Positions 42,491 to 52,852 of a stretch of DNA of 64,000 nt are shown in pieces. Each line of letters opens with the position of its first letter. Positions within the stretch are counted from its first letter, which is position 1. The DNA lies in NCBI GenBank assembly GCA_025667525.1, contig CM046874.1, forward strand, positions 285,798,380 to 285,862,379, read 5' to 3'. Under the pieces are notes generated by a model that was not told the DNA's origin, did no database searches, and was given only the letters and a program-made list of their open reading frames with translations. The translations under genes were made by a program, and so were the position numbers. The DNA is from Glebionis coronaria (Eukaryota; Streptophyta; Magnoliopsida; Asterales; Asteraceae).

Positions 42491-43917
42491 AATCCCCTAC
42501 ACTTGACCATTGCAATGTCCTCATGCAATGCATTAGTTACAAAGACGATTACACTTTTCATCATAATCAATCCACATTGGCCTTTATTAAAGAGATAGAA
42601 AATTATAAACATTCAAAGGAAGTAAGTAAAGAAATCAAAAACATACCTTAGGGTTTTGAAAATGTCATGAATAATCATCATCCTCAAGTTTTCACATTCT
42701 CCATACCAAGCTTAAAAACGAGATCATTGTTATTATAAGTTAGCAAACTAACACGAACTCATGTGGGCCAATTATTTACTTAGACTCCCTTATTCCTAGG
42801 TGTATCTCTTATATTTTATTGTTGTCTTGAATGATCACGAGGATGCATTGTTGACTTATTTCGATAGTTATTTAGGCTGAAAATAAAGTGGGACGATTTA
42901 ATCAATAGTTAGCTAAAGGACAAAATATTTTAAAACTGCTTCTCGGGACCTCATAAAGTTCATATCTTGGCATAACTCGCTTCGCGATTTGAGACCTTTC
43001 TCGGACCGATATTTAGCAGCGACTTCATACTTCAAATCTTTAGAGACGTTCATGAAATAATGGTCTTCTCTTCATAATAGGAATTTCTTCACTTGAAGTT
43101 TTGAGAGATTATTCATCTTTGGACCACGACTTCTTCATTTTTCTCTAATATTTATTTTGGACTTCGATATACAACGATCCGCCTCCTTTTAGGACTTGGA
43201 TCTATTTATCCTCATACCTTGCTAGGGTCTTTTCGGATATACTTCTCCATGATCTTTTGCGGAGTTTCTGCTTTTCGTCGTGTGTCTCGATCCTTCATAT
43301 TGATTTTCGATAAATGATTCTTCACATCACTTTTGGATCTTTAGCAACAAAATGTAGCCCTCATGCCTTGTTAGGACCTTTTTGGACTTGCCAATCTTCG
43401 CATCCCGCTTCAATAAGTTATGCCTTGGCTATGAACTCTAATCCATACCGAGCAACTTTTAAACGATCTTGGGCTAGAAGCTAAGTAACTTTTCAAATCG
43501 TACAACCTTATATATTACAGATAAACTTATTAGCAAGCGATGGGAGAATAGGCTTATAATTAACTCACATAAATTCACGAAAGAATACCAAACTTATAAT
43601 TGACTCTATCATCTCTCGTTCTCCACAATTTAAAATCTCAAGGAATGAGACTCGTGGATGCTTAGCCTATTAAATCAAAGTTTTGGGTTTTCGAGTCATC
43701 TATAGGATCTTGCAAACTCTTAGACTTTTTCAAGTTTAGAAATCGCATTTTAAAGTTCCCTTGATAAACGACTCTCTAGGATCAATTACAGGAACTTGCG
43801 AAAAGTTCTTGTTCTTAACCCGTGAGAGTTAAGACTTTCGTGTTTTATAGCTCCCTATATAAAAGCCTAGCAAAACTTGACTTAAACACGTTAAGGATAC
43901 TAGCTAGAGTAAACTTA
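42491..43917 (-). repeat. Ath-F second unit: PPT and block A
   Basis: A copy of 33802-35205 outside the upper LTR, so it is the 3' end of another Ath-F unit that shares this LTR. It ends abruptly at 43917, where the Gag reading of Ath-H begins. Confidence 0.8.
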
Positions 43918-44692
43918 ATACCAAAATACCCAATACCAAAATAGGAACCAAGGTCCTCAAATGGGTAATTTTCAAGGGAATGCTAATCAAGGGAATTTTA
44001 ATGGTTAAAACCAAGGGTTTCAAAATAATAATCAAGGTTTTTATAATAACAACGGTTTTCAATCTCAATATCAAAACCAAGGTTTTCCTAATCAAGGGGT
44101 TAACAATCAAGGGTTCAATCAAATGAATATGCAAAATCCTCAAATGGACTTGGTTCTACAAAAATTGACCGACCATGAGCGAATTTTGAAACAAATATCG
44201 ACCGATAAGAAATTTTTGACAATGATTCAAACCCTTAGACCCCAAGGAGCCTTACCTTCAAATACCGAGATTAACCCTCATGCTAATGTGAGTGCTATCA
44301 ATACTCGAAGTGGAGCCACTTTAGTGGGACCTTCCATCTCTTCGCCCATAAAGGAGAGGCAAGGCCCGGAGGTCATAATGAGTAATCCTACTCCCCCTTC
44401 GGTGATCCCTCCCACTACCACTCCTAGTACTAGTTCTCCATTGCCGAAAGAGCCTATCCCTACGGTTGTTCAAGAAGCGAGTCCTTCTCTTTCTTAACCT
44501 TCAAAGTCTAAGCCTAATATCCCTTATCCATCTAGGTTAGACAAGGCTAAAGTGCTCACCAAAGATGACGTTCATGTCTCCATTTTTTTGAAAATGATTT
44601 CCAACGTCAATGTTAACATAATCCTTATTGAAGCACTCGGTCAAATGCCAAAATTTGTGAAAATGTTTAAAGATTTGATTAATAAGAATTAA
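43918..44692 (+). pseudogene. gag: Ath-H Gag C-terminal fragment
   Basis: In the frame of 44123-44497 the + strand reads a Gln/Asn/Gly-rich spacer (many NQG units), a helical stretch (LVLQKLTDHERILKQI), a Pro/Ser/Thr spacer and the conserved NIPYPSRLDKAKV to LGQMPKFVKMFKDL block. In-frame stops are near 44008, at 44495-44497 and at 44690-44692. It corresponds to 16051-16956 of Ath-D. The capsid and zinc knuckle are absent. Confidence 0.8.
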
Positions 44693-44695
44693 AAA

Positions 44696-46099
44696 ATGGT
44701 TGAGCTCGTGAACACCTGTTTAAATGAGAATTGTTTCGCGATTATTCTCAAAGAGCTTCCCGAAAAGCTAGGAGATCCCGGACGATTCGTGTTACCTTGC
44801 TCGTTTCCTCAAATCGATGATTATATGGCTTTAGCGGATCTCGGCGCTAGCATCAATCTTATGCCACTCTCGGTTTGGAAACAATTGTCCTTACCTGACC
44901 TTGTACCGACTCGCATGACTCTCGAGTTAGCTAATCGAACTCTCGCATACCCCGTTGGTATTGCCAAAGATGTTTTTGTTCGAGTTGGTACATTCACTTT
45001 TCCCGTGGATTTTGTCATCGTCGACTATGAGATGGATGCTCGTATTCCGTTAATACTTGGTAGACCATTCTTACGATCCGGAAGAGCCTTAGTTGATGTA
45101 GCCGAAGGGGAGTTAATTCTTAGGGTTCGGGATGAACAACAAGTTTTTAAAATGGGAAAAATCACAACAAAATCAAATGGAAAAGAGTCGGTCAATATGA
45201 TTGTTGTTCTTAATTATGATAATGACGAGATTTTTATTAATCCTTTTGGAATTGAAATGTCTAATCAAAATGATTTTGTGATAAATTTATCCCTTCCCTT
45301 AGAGCCTCAAATTTTTGAAACTCCTATTTATGACACCTATAGTGATGACACTTCTTCAAGTGATCACACTATCTTCAGTTTAGACGACTCGTCTTTTGAC
45401 CCACCCACTTTTGACCCACCCATTTATGATCAACCAATCTTTGATACCTACAATGATGACACTTCTTTAAGTTATCTCATTAATTTTGATGACCCACCCC
45501 ATGATCTTAATGCACCTCATATCTCTATGAGTGATTCTTCCATGGAAACTCCTTTTGACTTTTATACTCCAATTTTAGAAGTCATGACTTTTGAGGAGGA
45601 TCCTCCACTCTTAGAGATCATACCTACTTTAGAGGTTATTCCATTTGAGGAGGATTTAGATATCTTTCTAAATACCTATTTTCCTCATGAGGAAGAGCTT
45701 TCCTATGACTCCGACGATACTTATGTTTTCACATCAAGTTTAGAAGAGGATGACTTTCCCACTTTGGATTTTGATGATATTTTGAGCTTAAATGTCACTA
45801 CCTCTTGCAATTTTCCCGTTAAGGAACCGATGTTTGATTCCGGAATAGAAACTTTTATGCTTTCATTGGCATATTACCACAGCACCCTTCCTTGTAAGAG
45901 ACTTTTGTCTAAGGATACCCCACTTTTCTTTGACTTGCGTACCACCTCGGGGTTTATTTCCTTTTGTGATGGAAATTATGTGTTTGACCCAGGTGGATTT
46001 TCATGGGGTATGCCTTGTATGACTTTGTTTTCACCCCTTTATCATGGAGAGATTTTCCTCCCTTGGAAATCTTGGTTTTTCCATGATTTTCCCATTTGA
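44696..46099 (+). CDS. pro: Ath-H aspartic protease with long acidic C-terminus
   Basis: 467 codons, uninterrupted. Residues 25-170 are a Ty3/gypsy retropepsin with DLGAS at 48-52 and PLILGRPFLRSG. Where RT would be expected, residues 180-380 are instead an acidic, Asp/Pro/Thr/Phe-rich region with repeated DPPxFDPPIYD and DTYxDDTS units. The end is hydrophobic-aromatic, with VFDPGG near residue 430. The C-terminal part resembles the acidic region of Ath-F. The start ATG follows an in-frame TAA at 44690-44692, so in the ancestor it was probably made as Gag-Pro. Confidence 0.8.
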   Translation: MVELVNTCLNENCFAIILKELPEKLGDPGRFVLPCSFPQIDDYMALADLGASINLMPLSVWKQLSLPDLVPTRMTLELANRTLAYPVGIAKDVFVRVGTFTFPVDFVIVDYEMDARIPLILGRPFLRSGRALVDVAEGELILRVRDEQQVFKMGKITTKSNGKESVNMIVVLNYDNDEIFINPFGIEMSNQNDFVINLSLPLEPQIFETPIYDTYSDDTSSSDHTIFSLDDSSFDPPTFDPPIYDQPIFDTYNDDTSLSYLINFDDPPHDLNAPHISMSDSSMETPFDFYTPILEVMTFEEDPPLLEIIPTLEVIPFEEDLDIFLNTYFPHEEELSYDSDDTYVFTSSLEEDDFPTLDFDDILSLNVTTSCNFPVKEPMFDSGIETFMLSLAYYHSTLPCKRLLSKDTPLFFDLRTTSGFISFCDGNYVFDPGGFSWGMPCMTLFSPLYHGEIFLPWKSWFFHDFPI

Positions 46100-48054
46100 A
46101 TGATGCCATTCGGGAATTCGAGTCGAGCTAGAGACTCGTGTTAAATAAATCAAGCATCGAATAACTAGGTTAGATTTTTACCTTTACCATCCTTTCCACC
46201 CTTTTTCACCTTCATCCATTTCCACCAATAAGTGTAGGGGGAGCAAAGTAGGTTGTTTGTGTGTTGTGATGATTGTGCAGGGACATGTGCTTTGATGATC
46301 CATTTTTGGTACTTTTGACGCGACCCGTGATCCCGTGTTCCCATGTACCCGGTTCTATCAAAACTATTATGATTCATACTTGTATATAAATAAAACGAAT
46401 AAATGTAATCACTTTAGTTGTCCCTTCCTTAGCTAGATTTTAAACAACGTACTCAATGTCCTAAGTGTAGGGGAGTTTATTCTCTCACATGCTTAAACAT
46501 TGAGGACAATGTTTATATTAAGTGTAGTGGGACTTCTATCGAATTTTAGTGGGCTTTTCCATGAATTTGACCCCATTTAACCGGAAAATTTAAAAAAAAT
46601 TCAACGTTTTTCAAATTTTTGATCTATTTTGGCCTAGTAGTATTTTGTTCATTTATGTCTTTCCTTTTATCATCGCATCGTAATAATTTCCATTTCAAAG
46701 AATAAAGTCAAAAATAAATAATAAATAAAATGGTTTTTACAAGTTTAGATGTCTTTGATATATTAGGCCCGTCGTGAATATTTTGATACAACCCGAGTTT
46801 ACTTATCCAAGTTTACTCTAGCTAGTATCCTTAACCATATGGACCTTAATTGGTTTATTAGGCTAAGCATCCACGAGTCTCATTCCTTGAGATTTTAAAT
46901 TGTGGAGAACGAGAAATGATAGAGTTGATAATAAGTTTAAGGGTTAATTTTTGCTTATATGGCTTCTGTGGCTCTTTCTTCCTGCTTGTATATTTAAATT
47001 GCTTAATAATGAGGATTCTTGCGGTGTAGATTCTATATCTTAACTCTTAGCCAAATCTTTATTCTCCTTGTAATTAAAGCATGAACACATTGAGGATGCC
47101 AGCGTTGTGGACTTCCGACTAAGGTGGCTCATAACCACTTAGTAGGAGGTATTCAGACCATGGGACCGCGGAATTTGGCCTACTATATATATCATAAATA
47201 AAGAAAGAATAAGATTAAAACATGACCTCAAGGAGCCTTAGGGTGTGGGGCATGTAGCACGAACCTTGTCATTAGAGCCTTAGGGTGTATGGCATGGTAA
47301 GTGTAGAATAAAAATTGATTCAAAAATCAATTCCCTCGTTTATCGTTCAAGGAGCCTTAGGGTGTGGACAATAGACGGGGAGCATTTTTACATCATAAAG
47401 AGCCTAAGGGTATATGATGTGAACTTGCTAAACTCCACATAAAGTCAACATGACTTTGGCGGAATAATTAATAAGTAGTACTATTTGGCCAAATTTTGGG
47501 TCCGGGAATTTATTCCCCAAATCGTGTTAAATCATCCTTGATGTGGGCTTACTTTAGTGACAACGTTTTTGAGGACGAGGTTAGGTTTTGAGTGTCAGGT
47601 TTGCACCGTTTGGCCTTCATTTTTGGAATAATAATTATCAAATAAGTCAAATGAGCCTACGGGTGAATGACAATCAATAAAATCTAGAGATACAAAGTAG
47701 GAATTAGAGAAAGAGTATTACACAATTGTCTTATGTAAGTGGTTTTAACTTGAGGACTTATGGTAAACAATGATCTCGTTTTTGAGCTTGGTATGGGGAA
47801 CGTGAAACTTGAGGGTGATTTATATTCATGACACCAAAGCCCTAATTCAAGTCTTAGATTTCTTTACAAGTTTCTTCCATCAAGTAATTTCCAAGTTAAT
47901 AAATTGTTATAACTTTTGTCTCCTTTTAAAGTTTTTATCTTTTCGTCGTAGTAGTAGTAGCAATAGTAATAAAGGCCGAGATGGATTAATTATGAGAAAA
48001 ATGTAACTTTATGCTTTAAAATAATGCATTGCATGGGGTCATTGCAATGGTCAA
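46100..48054 (+). other. Ath-H 3' noncoding region (block A, + orientation)
   Basis: From about 46430 it parallels the Ath-F region in reverse complement; the stretch TAAGTTTACTCTAGCTAG at about 46809 matches the end of the second Ath-F unit exactly. Its middle carries the GAGCCTTAGGG repeats. Confidence 0.7.
47235..47665 (+). repeat. GAGCCTTAGGGTGT dispersed repeat, 5 copies
   Basis: Copies near 47237, 47267, 47348, 47399 and 47652 (the last two diverged), each followed by a GGCATG- or GACAAT-like sequence. Confidence 0.7.
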
Positions 48055-48066
48055 GTGTAGGGGATT
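48055..48066 (+). other. Ath-H polypurine tract
   Basis: GTGTAGGGGATT, immediately before the LTR start. Identical to the Ath-F tract. Confidence 0.75.
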
Positions 48067-49311
48067 TAATAAGTGTGTAAACACTTATCCTTTTGCTACT
48101 AAAATCAAGGAAAAAACAAGACCTAATCATGTGTTTTATATCGTAAATGTCAGAATTACGCGTGGTTTTGTGTTCTTGTGTTAAAATAGGTACAAATGAT
48201 CAAAAGGAAAGAAAACACGGGAATTCATGATCAAATGTTGAAGAATAGTCCAAGAAAAATACGAAGACAAAGTTAAAGAACCAAAAGTGTGCCCAAGTTC
48301 ACGAAAACCGACAAAGTCGACACAATTTTGAAGAAAAGATCGAAAAGCCAAAAGTCAAGTCGTTTTGTTCAGGGAATTAATTTATCAAAGTTATTGGGCT
48401 TTGTGGGTCCCACTTTTGATTAATGGGCTTTTAAAAAAAATCCCAATGTGGAATAAAGCTTTGAAACAAATAGAAAATATTGGGCCAAGCCCATATTGCT
48501 AATAAACATTCGGCTGGAAGGATAATTGGGCCAAGCCCAGATACTTGTACAGATTTTGCTAGTCAAAAGATTGGGCCAGCCCATTTGATTCAATACATTA
48601 GAGCGGCTAAGTGATGAATCCATTCATTTGTAGTCAACCTTCCCAGTCAACTCTCACAACCACAAACGAATTCATGTATCTATCCCACTCACCCCCTATA
48701 CGAAATAAATAAAAAGATTCCCCACACATTTTATTCTTACCCTATACCCCCCCCCCCCACACTCAATCTCACCCCACGTGTAACTCTCCCTCACATACGG
48801 TTTATCTTTTCACCCACTCACAAATTAAATAAAAAGTTTACCCAACCCTTTCTTTTCATTCGATAAAAACAAAGTCCCTCACCCCCTCACTGTTTATTTT
48901 CTTCTCCACCATTTTTACACAGCCACTCCAAACCCTAAATTTACCTAAAAAAATTTACCCATAAAAATTAGGGCTTTTACCCTTAATGTGTAATTCACAC
49001 AAAGGGGAAATAAATCCCAAAGAAAAACGGGAAAAGCACTCAAAGTGGTCCTCATCTCTCATCCTGACGTGGCTAATCCCATTGATGTGATTGGATGGAA
49101 CTAATCACCAATACCCATCATCCAATAATCATTTGCCACATCACCTTGCAACAAACACAACTAACACAAATCACTGCCACGAGGGCAATCCGTGTGCTTA
49201 GTGGAGCAATCTCATCCGTTTGATCAAAAGAAAAAGAGAGAGAAGATGGAAGAGAGGCCAAGATTTGTTGCTTAATTTTGAAGCCATCAAGAGGGTTTCC
49301 TAGGGTTTGCC

Positions 49312-49319
49312 TATAAAAA
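49312..49319 (+). promoter_or_regulatory. Ath-H LTR TATA box
   Basis: CTATAAAAACCC lies about 1.24 kb into the LTR. Confidence 0.5.
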
Positions 49320-50289
49320 CCCTTCATATGTAATTTTTTAGATAACACTTATTTTTATTTAATTTTTAGTAATTTAGATTTAGGTTAATGTAATTTTTAA
49401 ATTTCATTCTTTGTAATTTCTTTTGATTAATGAAAAACTTTTTTTAGTATTATCTTCGTCTCTATTTTAATTTCCTGTCAAACTTAATTATCAACTTTAA
49501 ATCTGTTTCTTTACTGTTCGGATCATTATTAATAAAAAAATAAAAGGAAAGTGGATTGTTATTTTCCCCCACTGGGAAAATATATATAAAAAAAATACTG
49601 TTCGTATTCATACTACTGTTTGGTTCGAGAGATTTGGTCTGAGATGATGATGTTGATGACTTGAGGTGGTGTTTTGATTCGATCTTAAGGGGGTTCAGCG
49701 CTCCCCTTCGTCGCAACGGGTTCATCAAAAGGTTTTAAGTCTCTTTAGGTTTTATTGCTAATATTTAGATTAATATTTGCATTTATCTGCTTTAGTTGAT
49801 TTGTTTCTGCTTATTGAGTTTATGTTATTTGCACTGTTTTTTTTAGTTTATATATTGTTTAATTTTCAGAAGTTTTATCTGTTAGTTTGGATTAAGTATT
49901 GTTCAGTTAACTGCTTGAGTTGGGATTAGAGTTTGTTTGAAGCTATTTATGTTTATTAGTTTTATATTGGCTTTGTTCAGTTATTTGGAATCTGCTTATT
50001 TATTTTTATGCTTTTAGCTTATTAGTTTAAATTGCTTATTTGGTTAATTTGTTTTCACTGCTTTTTTGTCTTTGCTTTTGACTTATTTGCGTGTCTGTTA
50101 ACTGTTTCGCTTATTTAGTTCACTGCTATTAGCTTATTTGGTCTTTTCTTGTTCATCTGATATTCAGCTTTTATTTGCTTATTTGGTAGAGTTGTTTTGC
50201 TTATTTTGTTTGTGGATTTTGGCTATAAGGTAACAGACCCAATTGGTTTGTTACTTCATTGATTCCAACAAAAAGTAAAAAAAGAAATA

Positions 50290-50390
50290 AAATAGCTAAA
50301 AGCTGTCTGGGCTGGGGATCGATCCCCAGACCTCTCGCATAGCATCCAAACAGCACAACCAACTCGTCTATTACCTGTTTTGTGTTTTTT
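50290..50390 (-). other. tRNA-like Pol III promoter (A and B boxes)
   Basis: On the minus strand TAGACGAGTTGG (50370-50359) fits the A box at 11 of 12 positions, and GGATCGATCCC (50325-50315) fits the B box at about 9 of 11. The spacing is about 35 nt. T runs follow at about 50275-50290. The B box is within an 18-bp palindrome, CTGGGGATCGATCCCCAG (50312-50329). No acceptor stem pairs, so it is not a functional tRNA; a SINE head captured in the LTR is possible. Confidence 0.45.
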
Positions 50391-51005
50391 TTATTGCGTA
50401 ACTTAATTATTATACCATTAGTCATAGCTGGAAGTTTAATTTAATCTAGTTTAAACACATGTTTTTAAGCTTATTTTAATTAATTTTAGTTAAAAGTTTT
50501 ATTTTCTTATTTAACTTTTGAAAAATAAAAAGTTAAAAAAATATTTTATTTAAATTCCTTTTATAAATTTAATTAGTTTTAAATTAGATTTTTACTTAAA
50601 TTAGATTTGCTTTAAAAATAGTTTTTATTTATAAGTATTTATTTTATTTTTTTTTTAAATTAGTTTTCATAGTTTTGTTTAAAAATAGATTTTAATTAAA
50701 ATTTTTTATTTAGTCTTATTTAAATTAGTTTTAAATTTAAATTAAATTTTAGTTTTAAAATAGTTTTTAAATTAATTTAGTTTCAAAATAGTTTTTCAAT
50801 TAAAAAGTTTTTATTATTAATAGTTTTTATTTGAATTAGTTTTAAAATAGTTTTAATTAAATTAGTTTTTAATTTTAAATAAATTTAGTTTAAAATACCA
50901 AAAATATACGTTTACCAAAAACAAAGTAAGTATTCACCTTAATTGAAGATCAAATTCGAGTCGATTTGAGGAGAAAACGATTAAAAGGGTTTGCAAAAAC
51001 CCTAG

Positions 51006-51341
51006 TATTAAAATGTGTAAACATCCATCCTTTTTACCTCTTAATTACAATAATAACCGAGCCAAACCGTGTATTTTATGTCATTTATGTCGGAATTATG
51101 CGTGGTTTGTGTTTTTGTTGTGACTTAGGACGAAAAGGTGAAAAGTGGAGAAAACACGGGCATTCACGGGCTTTTATCGAAGAAAAAGACGAATGACGAA
51201 GTCAAGAAATCAAGAGTGCAAAAAGAACGGAAGTCCAAGACCAATTCTGAAGATTTATCGAAGAAAAAAGTCAAAAGACGGAAGTTTACTAAAAGCCGAA
51301 GAAGTCAAGTCTAATTTATTGAAGAATTACAAGACGAGTTT
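51006..51341 (+). repeat. Ath-F-type LTR fragment (first 340 bp)
   Basis: The + strand matches the start of the Ath-F LTR from near the palindrome (ATGTGTAAACAT here) to ACAAGACGAGTTT at 51341, where it is cut. The frame over its TTATCGAAGAAAAA stretches is the same as in the Ath-F LTR. Confidence 0.75.
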
Positions 51342-52400
51342 ACTATATATAGTTTTTCCACAAAGAAAATACAAAGATAATTCATTTAAAAATAAAATCA
51401 ACCACCTCCTCTCTTGATCTTGTTCTTTGCCGTCCACCCCTCAACACCAAAACACCATGATCTTTTGATTTTTACTTTGATTCAAGATAAACTAATTAAA
51501 ATCTCATCTTGCAAATTCAAAGGAGAGTATTTTGGTATAAATTTAATAAACATGCACCAACTTTTATTTTTTTTCATATGATCTATTAATGTTTGATCTA
51601 TTTTTAAGTAGTATGTATGTTGTTAATATTATTATATTTGATTTAGACTGATTGCATGTTTGAAATTTTGAGTGGATCATTTGAAGAATGATGATGCAAG
51701 TGTGCTAAGGGTTTGATTAACTGGTTATGATGATAGTAGGGTAATAATTGAAGTATGGAATTGAGTAAAATGGGTCAAAAATATGATTTGGTATGATTTT
51801 TTAATATGTATTTTAGGGCAGTAGGTTTAAAGGCAATTTTGGGAACCTTAAGTCTAAATTGACGTTGAGATGATCGGATCATGTTGTAGATATTTTCATA
51901 AGCTTGGTTTTGATTTAAATTAGAGCTTCTAACTCAAAACGAGAAGGGAGTTATGCTAGTTTGATTATTCGTGTACCGGGAGATGAGTATCGACACAATC
52001 CGAAGTTGTTATCGATATTTGGATCGAATCTCGGGGACTATAAAATGAATTTTTAGAAATGGTCTAGGGATGCTATAAATTTCTAGACCTAGGGTTGTGA
52101 TTCTATTTTCAAACTCAAGTGTCGGTTTTGTAAACGGAGTTGTTTAGAGAGGTTAAAATGGTTTTATGAGTCGATGGTGTAAAATTGTCCGGTTTTTGTA
52201 AATCAAAGATGTGTCTGGCAGAAGGTCTTAGAAGTCAAATTTTTTGATGAAAATTTTTGAGGGCTTTCTATATGATGTGAGTGAGTTATACAGTAAGTTT
52301 CATAAGGATTGAAGATATTGATCAGCGTCGAAGTGCCGGTCAAAAATAACCTAATTACCTTATACTAGATAGGGTAAGAGGCTATCGAATCCACGAGGAA
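51342..52400 (+). repeat. Probable continuation of the Gyp-E 3' LTR
   Basis: It opens with ACTATATATAGTTTTT, a TATA box where an LTR promoter is expected, then a leader-like stretch rich in CACC/CTCC, as in chromovirus LTRs I know. No match within the window proves it. The region 52300-52400 may belong to another LTR. Confidence 0.4.
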
Positions 52401-52852
52401 TATGTGGTTTTAATTTAAGTTTTTGGGTGATCACTGATCAATACAAATTTTAGTTTTGAAATCTAACGATTAAAATACTCTTAATAATAAAAATGATGAT
52501 TAAAAATTAAAATAATTATTAAACTAATAATTAAGCTAAAAACATATAATATAGATGTAAATAAATAAAAGAAAAATGCAATCCCTTCCAGCTCCTAATA
52601 TTTATGGTTGATCATACTTATGGATTATTGAAACTTTTTAGCTCTTTTACAAAGATTATCTCGAATTAATATGAATGAATTAATGTCGGCACTTATTATG
52701 TTTATCAATGACTCGCGATAATAAATCTTATATTAATCCAACCAATAATTATGTTTTAATAATTTATTTAGGTACAACTTATGTTGATTATACGACCATC
52801 TTTTTCTTTAACTAAATAGAATAATTATAAATCGTTAACTAACAATAAATTG
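52401..52852. other. Unassigned AT-rich DNA left of LARD-J
   Basis: No ORF, no recognised element. Confidence 0.4.

Larger units (their letters stand above)
31978..43917 (-). mobile_element. Ath-F: Athila-like nonautonomous element plus a second partial unit head to tail
   Basis: On the minus strand: partial unit (43917-42491), LTR (42490-37625, split by solo LTR G), tRNA-Asp PBS, Cys-rich and acidic ORF, 3' noncoding region, PPT and LTR (33801-31978). The sequence outside the upper LTR is not target DNA: it is the PPT and 3' noncoding region again, as after the lower LTR. This arrangement is expected from recombination between LTRs or a tandem insertion. No capsid, protease, RT or integrase is found. 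Confidence 0.8.
43918..51005 (+). mobile_element. Ath-H: Athila-like gag-protease element without RT (5' truncated)
   Basis: It starts inside gag; the 5' LTR, PBS and capsid are missing. Then come protease fused to an acidic region, block A in + orientation, PPT and a long 3' LTR (from 48067 to about 51005). It stands in inverted orientation to Ath-F, and the two block A copies form inverted-repeat arms of about 1.3 kb around gag-protease. Confidence 0.75.
48067..51005 (+). repeat. Ath-H 3' LTR (about 2.9 kb, far end uncertain)
   Basis: It starts TAATAAGTGTGTAAACACTT, the palindromic LTR start with TG changed to TA. A TATA box is at 49312-49319. It is partly AT-rich (50450-50900, TTTAAATTAGTTTT-like repeats) and includes a 12-bp C run at 48747. 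A tRNA-like Pol III box pair is at 50315-50370. I see no ORF of interest. Confidence 0.65.

Noticed and set aside
43904..44143. 79-codon minus ORF rich in Ile/Leu
   Set aside because: Antisense shadow of the Gln/Asn/Gly-rich Gag spacer of Ath-H.
48747..48758. Run of 12 C as a G-quadruplex
   Set aside because: A single run; no further G tracts close enough to form a quartet structure with confidence.
50312..50370. Functional tRNA gene
   Set aside because: No acceptor stem pairing and no proper anticodon arm; only the internal promoter boxes fit.
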